Shown here: positions 63,388 through 64,000 of the stretch, piece by piece
Position numbering within the stretch: position 1 is the stretch's first letter
How the letters are laid out: the number at the start of each line of letters is the position of its first letter
The notes under the pieces: generated by a model
The model's database searches: none
Seen by the model: the letters and a program-made list of their open reading frames with translations, nothing else
What the model was told of the DNA's origin: nothing
Position numbers and translations under genes: made by a program
Source: Euglena gracilis
Lineage: Eukaryota > Euglenida > Euglenophyceae > Euglenales
Assembly (NCBI GenBank): GCA_039621445.1
Contig: CP154957.1
Span: forward strand, 4,458,504-4,522,503
Direction: 5' to 3'
DNA: 64,000 nucleotides

Positions 63388-63687
63388 CAGGGGTTTTTTT
63401 AAGACCGGGGGGGGGGGAGGGGGGGGGTCCCCCCCCCACCCACCCACCCCCTAGAGGGGGGGGGGGGGGGGGGGAGGGGGGTCCGGGGGACCCACAAAAA
63501 ATGGCCGAAAAATCGCGAAAAGTGCTAAAAATAGAATTTTTTCGGCGCCTGCGGCGCCGAAAAGTATATCCCACCCCCCTCCGGGGGCCCCCCCCCCCCG
63601 GGGGGGGGGGAGGGGGTCCGGCGGCCCCCCCCACCCTACCCCCCCCCCTCCCCCCCCCCCGGGGGTCCAAACTTAAAAAAATCCCTG
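63388..63687. mobile_element. hAT-type element, family A, reverse orientation
   Basis: 300 bp with termini CAGGGGTTTTTTTAAGACC and the complement of CAGGGATTTTTTTAAG. Perfect 8-bp target duplication CTTGGGCC (63380-63387, 63688-63695). The core is the inverted form of the 8.2-kb copy. Confidence 0.9.
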
Positions 63688-63739
63688 CTTGGGCCCCAGA
63701 ATATTTCCACGGAGAATACAATTTTTTACCCGAGCCCAC

Positions 63740-63875
63740 ACAAATGTGGCGTGCTTTGGCGTGGCGGTGCCAGTCAGGGTCTCGAACATCAGACATGGTC
63801 GGCAGGCATCGTTAGGTCATCAGCTGTCATCATGACCGCCGGAACACTTACAGAGGCACTCATTATGAAACAGTT
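63740..63875 (-). repeat. SINE-like repeat S copy 2
   Basis: Same content as 62330-62475 at about 85 percent identity, including the GGGTCTCGAACATCAGAC segment. Confidence 0.6.
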
Positions 63876-64000
63876 TCCTGGCAACCCTGCCTCTGGAGGA
63901 TTTATTTGGGATCCAGGGGAGGTGGCCACACGCCCACACCTGCCCTGGGGGCACACGGGGGGGGGGGGATTTGGGGGGTCAGGGGGGATATTTGGGAGGT
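63876..64000. other. No feature; G-tracts at window end
   Basis: Short sequence ending in G homopolymers. Nothing supported. Confidence 0.4.

Overview
The window looks like nuclear DNA of a eukaryote, most likely a microalga or other protist with a large, repeat-rich genome. Prokaryotic layout is absent: there are no operons, and long reading frames are confined to retroelements. Short islands of very GC-rich, G/C-ending codons, flanked by plausible AG acceptors and GT donors, lie inside kilobases of repeats. I read these islands as small exons separated by huge introns. I recognise none of the host proteins and cannot name the species.

Layout. 1-4420 is a decayed LINE-type retrotransposon (APE-like endonuclease, reverse transcriptase, RNase H, CCHC zinc motif), followed by a 57-bp minisatellite. 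From about 7.8 to 28.8 kb, ten candidate exons all lie on the plus strand, and two more lie at 34.0 and 40.5 kb. Between them are microsatellites, a 37-bp minisatellite of about 30 copies, a (CCTAA)n tract, and many short DNA-transposon derivatives. A 3.0-kb element with 34-bp terminal inverted repeats occupies 25.1-28.1 kb, and an 858-bp near-perfect palindrome lies at 29.75-30.61 kb. A 284-bp foldback carrying telomere-like motifs, flanked by 8-bp target duplications, lies at 36.5 kb. At 42.66-51.33 kb two DIRS-like tyrosine-recombinase retrotransposons lie head to tail: the first is truncated, the second is structurally complete with inverted termini and an internal complementary region. 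From 53.6 to 58.1 kb, minus-strand candidate exons (proline-rich, lysine/alanine-rich) are interleaved with GC-rich and 162-bp tandem repeats. The last 4 kb holds SINE-like repeats and more hAT-type elements.

How it fits together. Small non-autonomous elements dominate the non-coding space. Five copies of an hAT-type family A have perfect 8-bp target duplications (one of these lies within a GT microsatellite), and two copies of a related 305-bp family B do as well. A different family has CAGGGG termini and 7-bp duplications. Most of these elements carry long G/C homopolymers at or near their ends, which explains much of the poly-G/poly-C in the window. The DIRS copies differ largely by G-run length changes, so homopolymer slippage, or assembly error at homopolymers, shapes much of the apparent decay.
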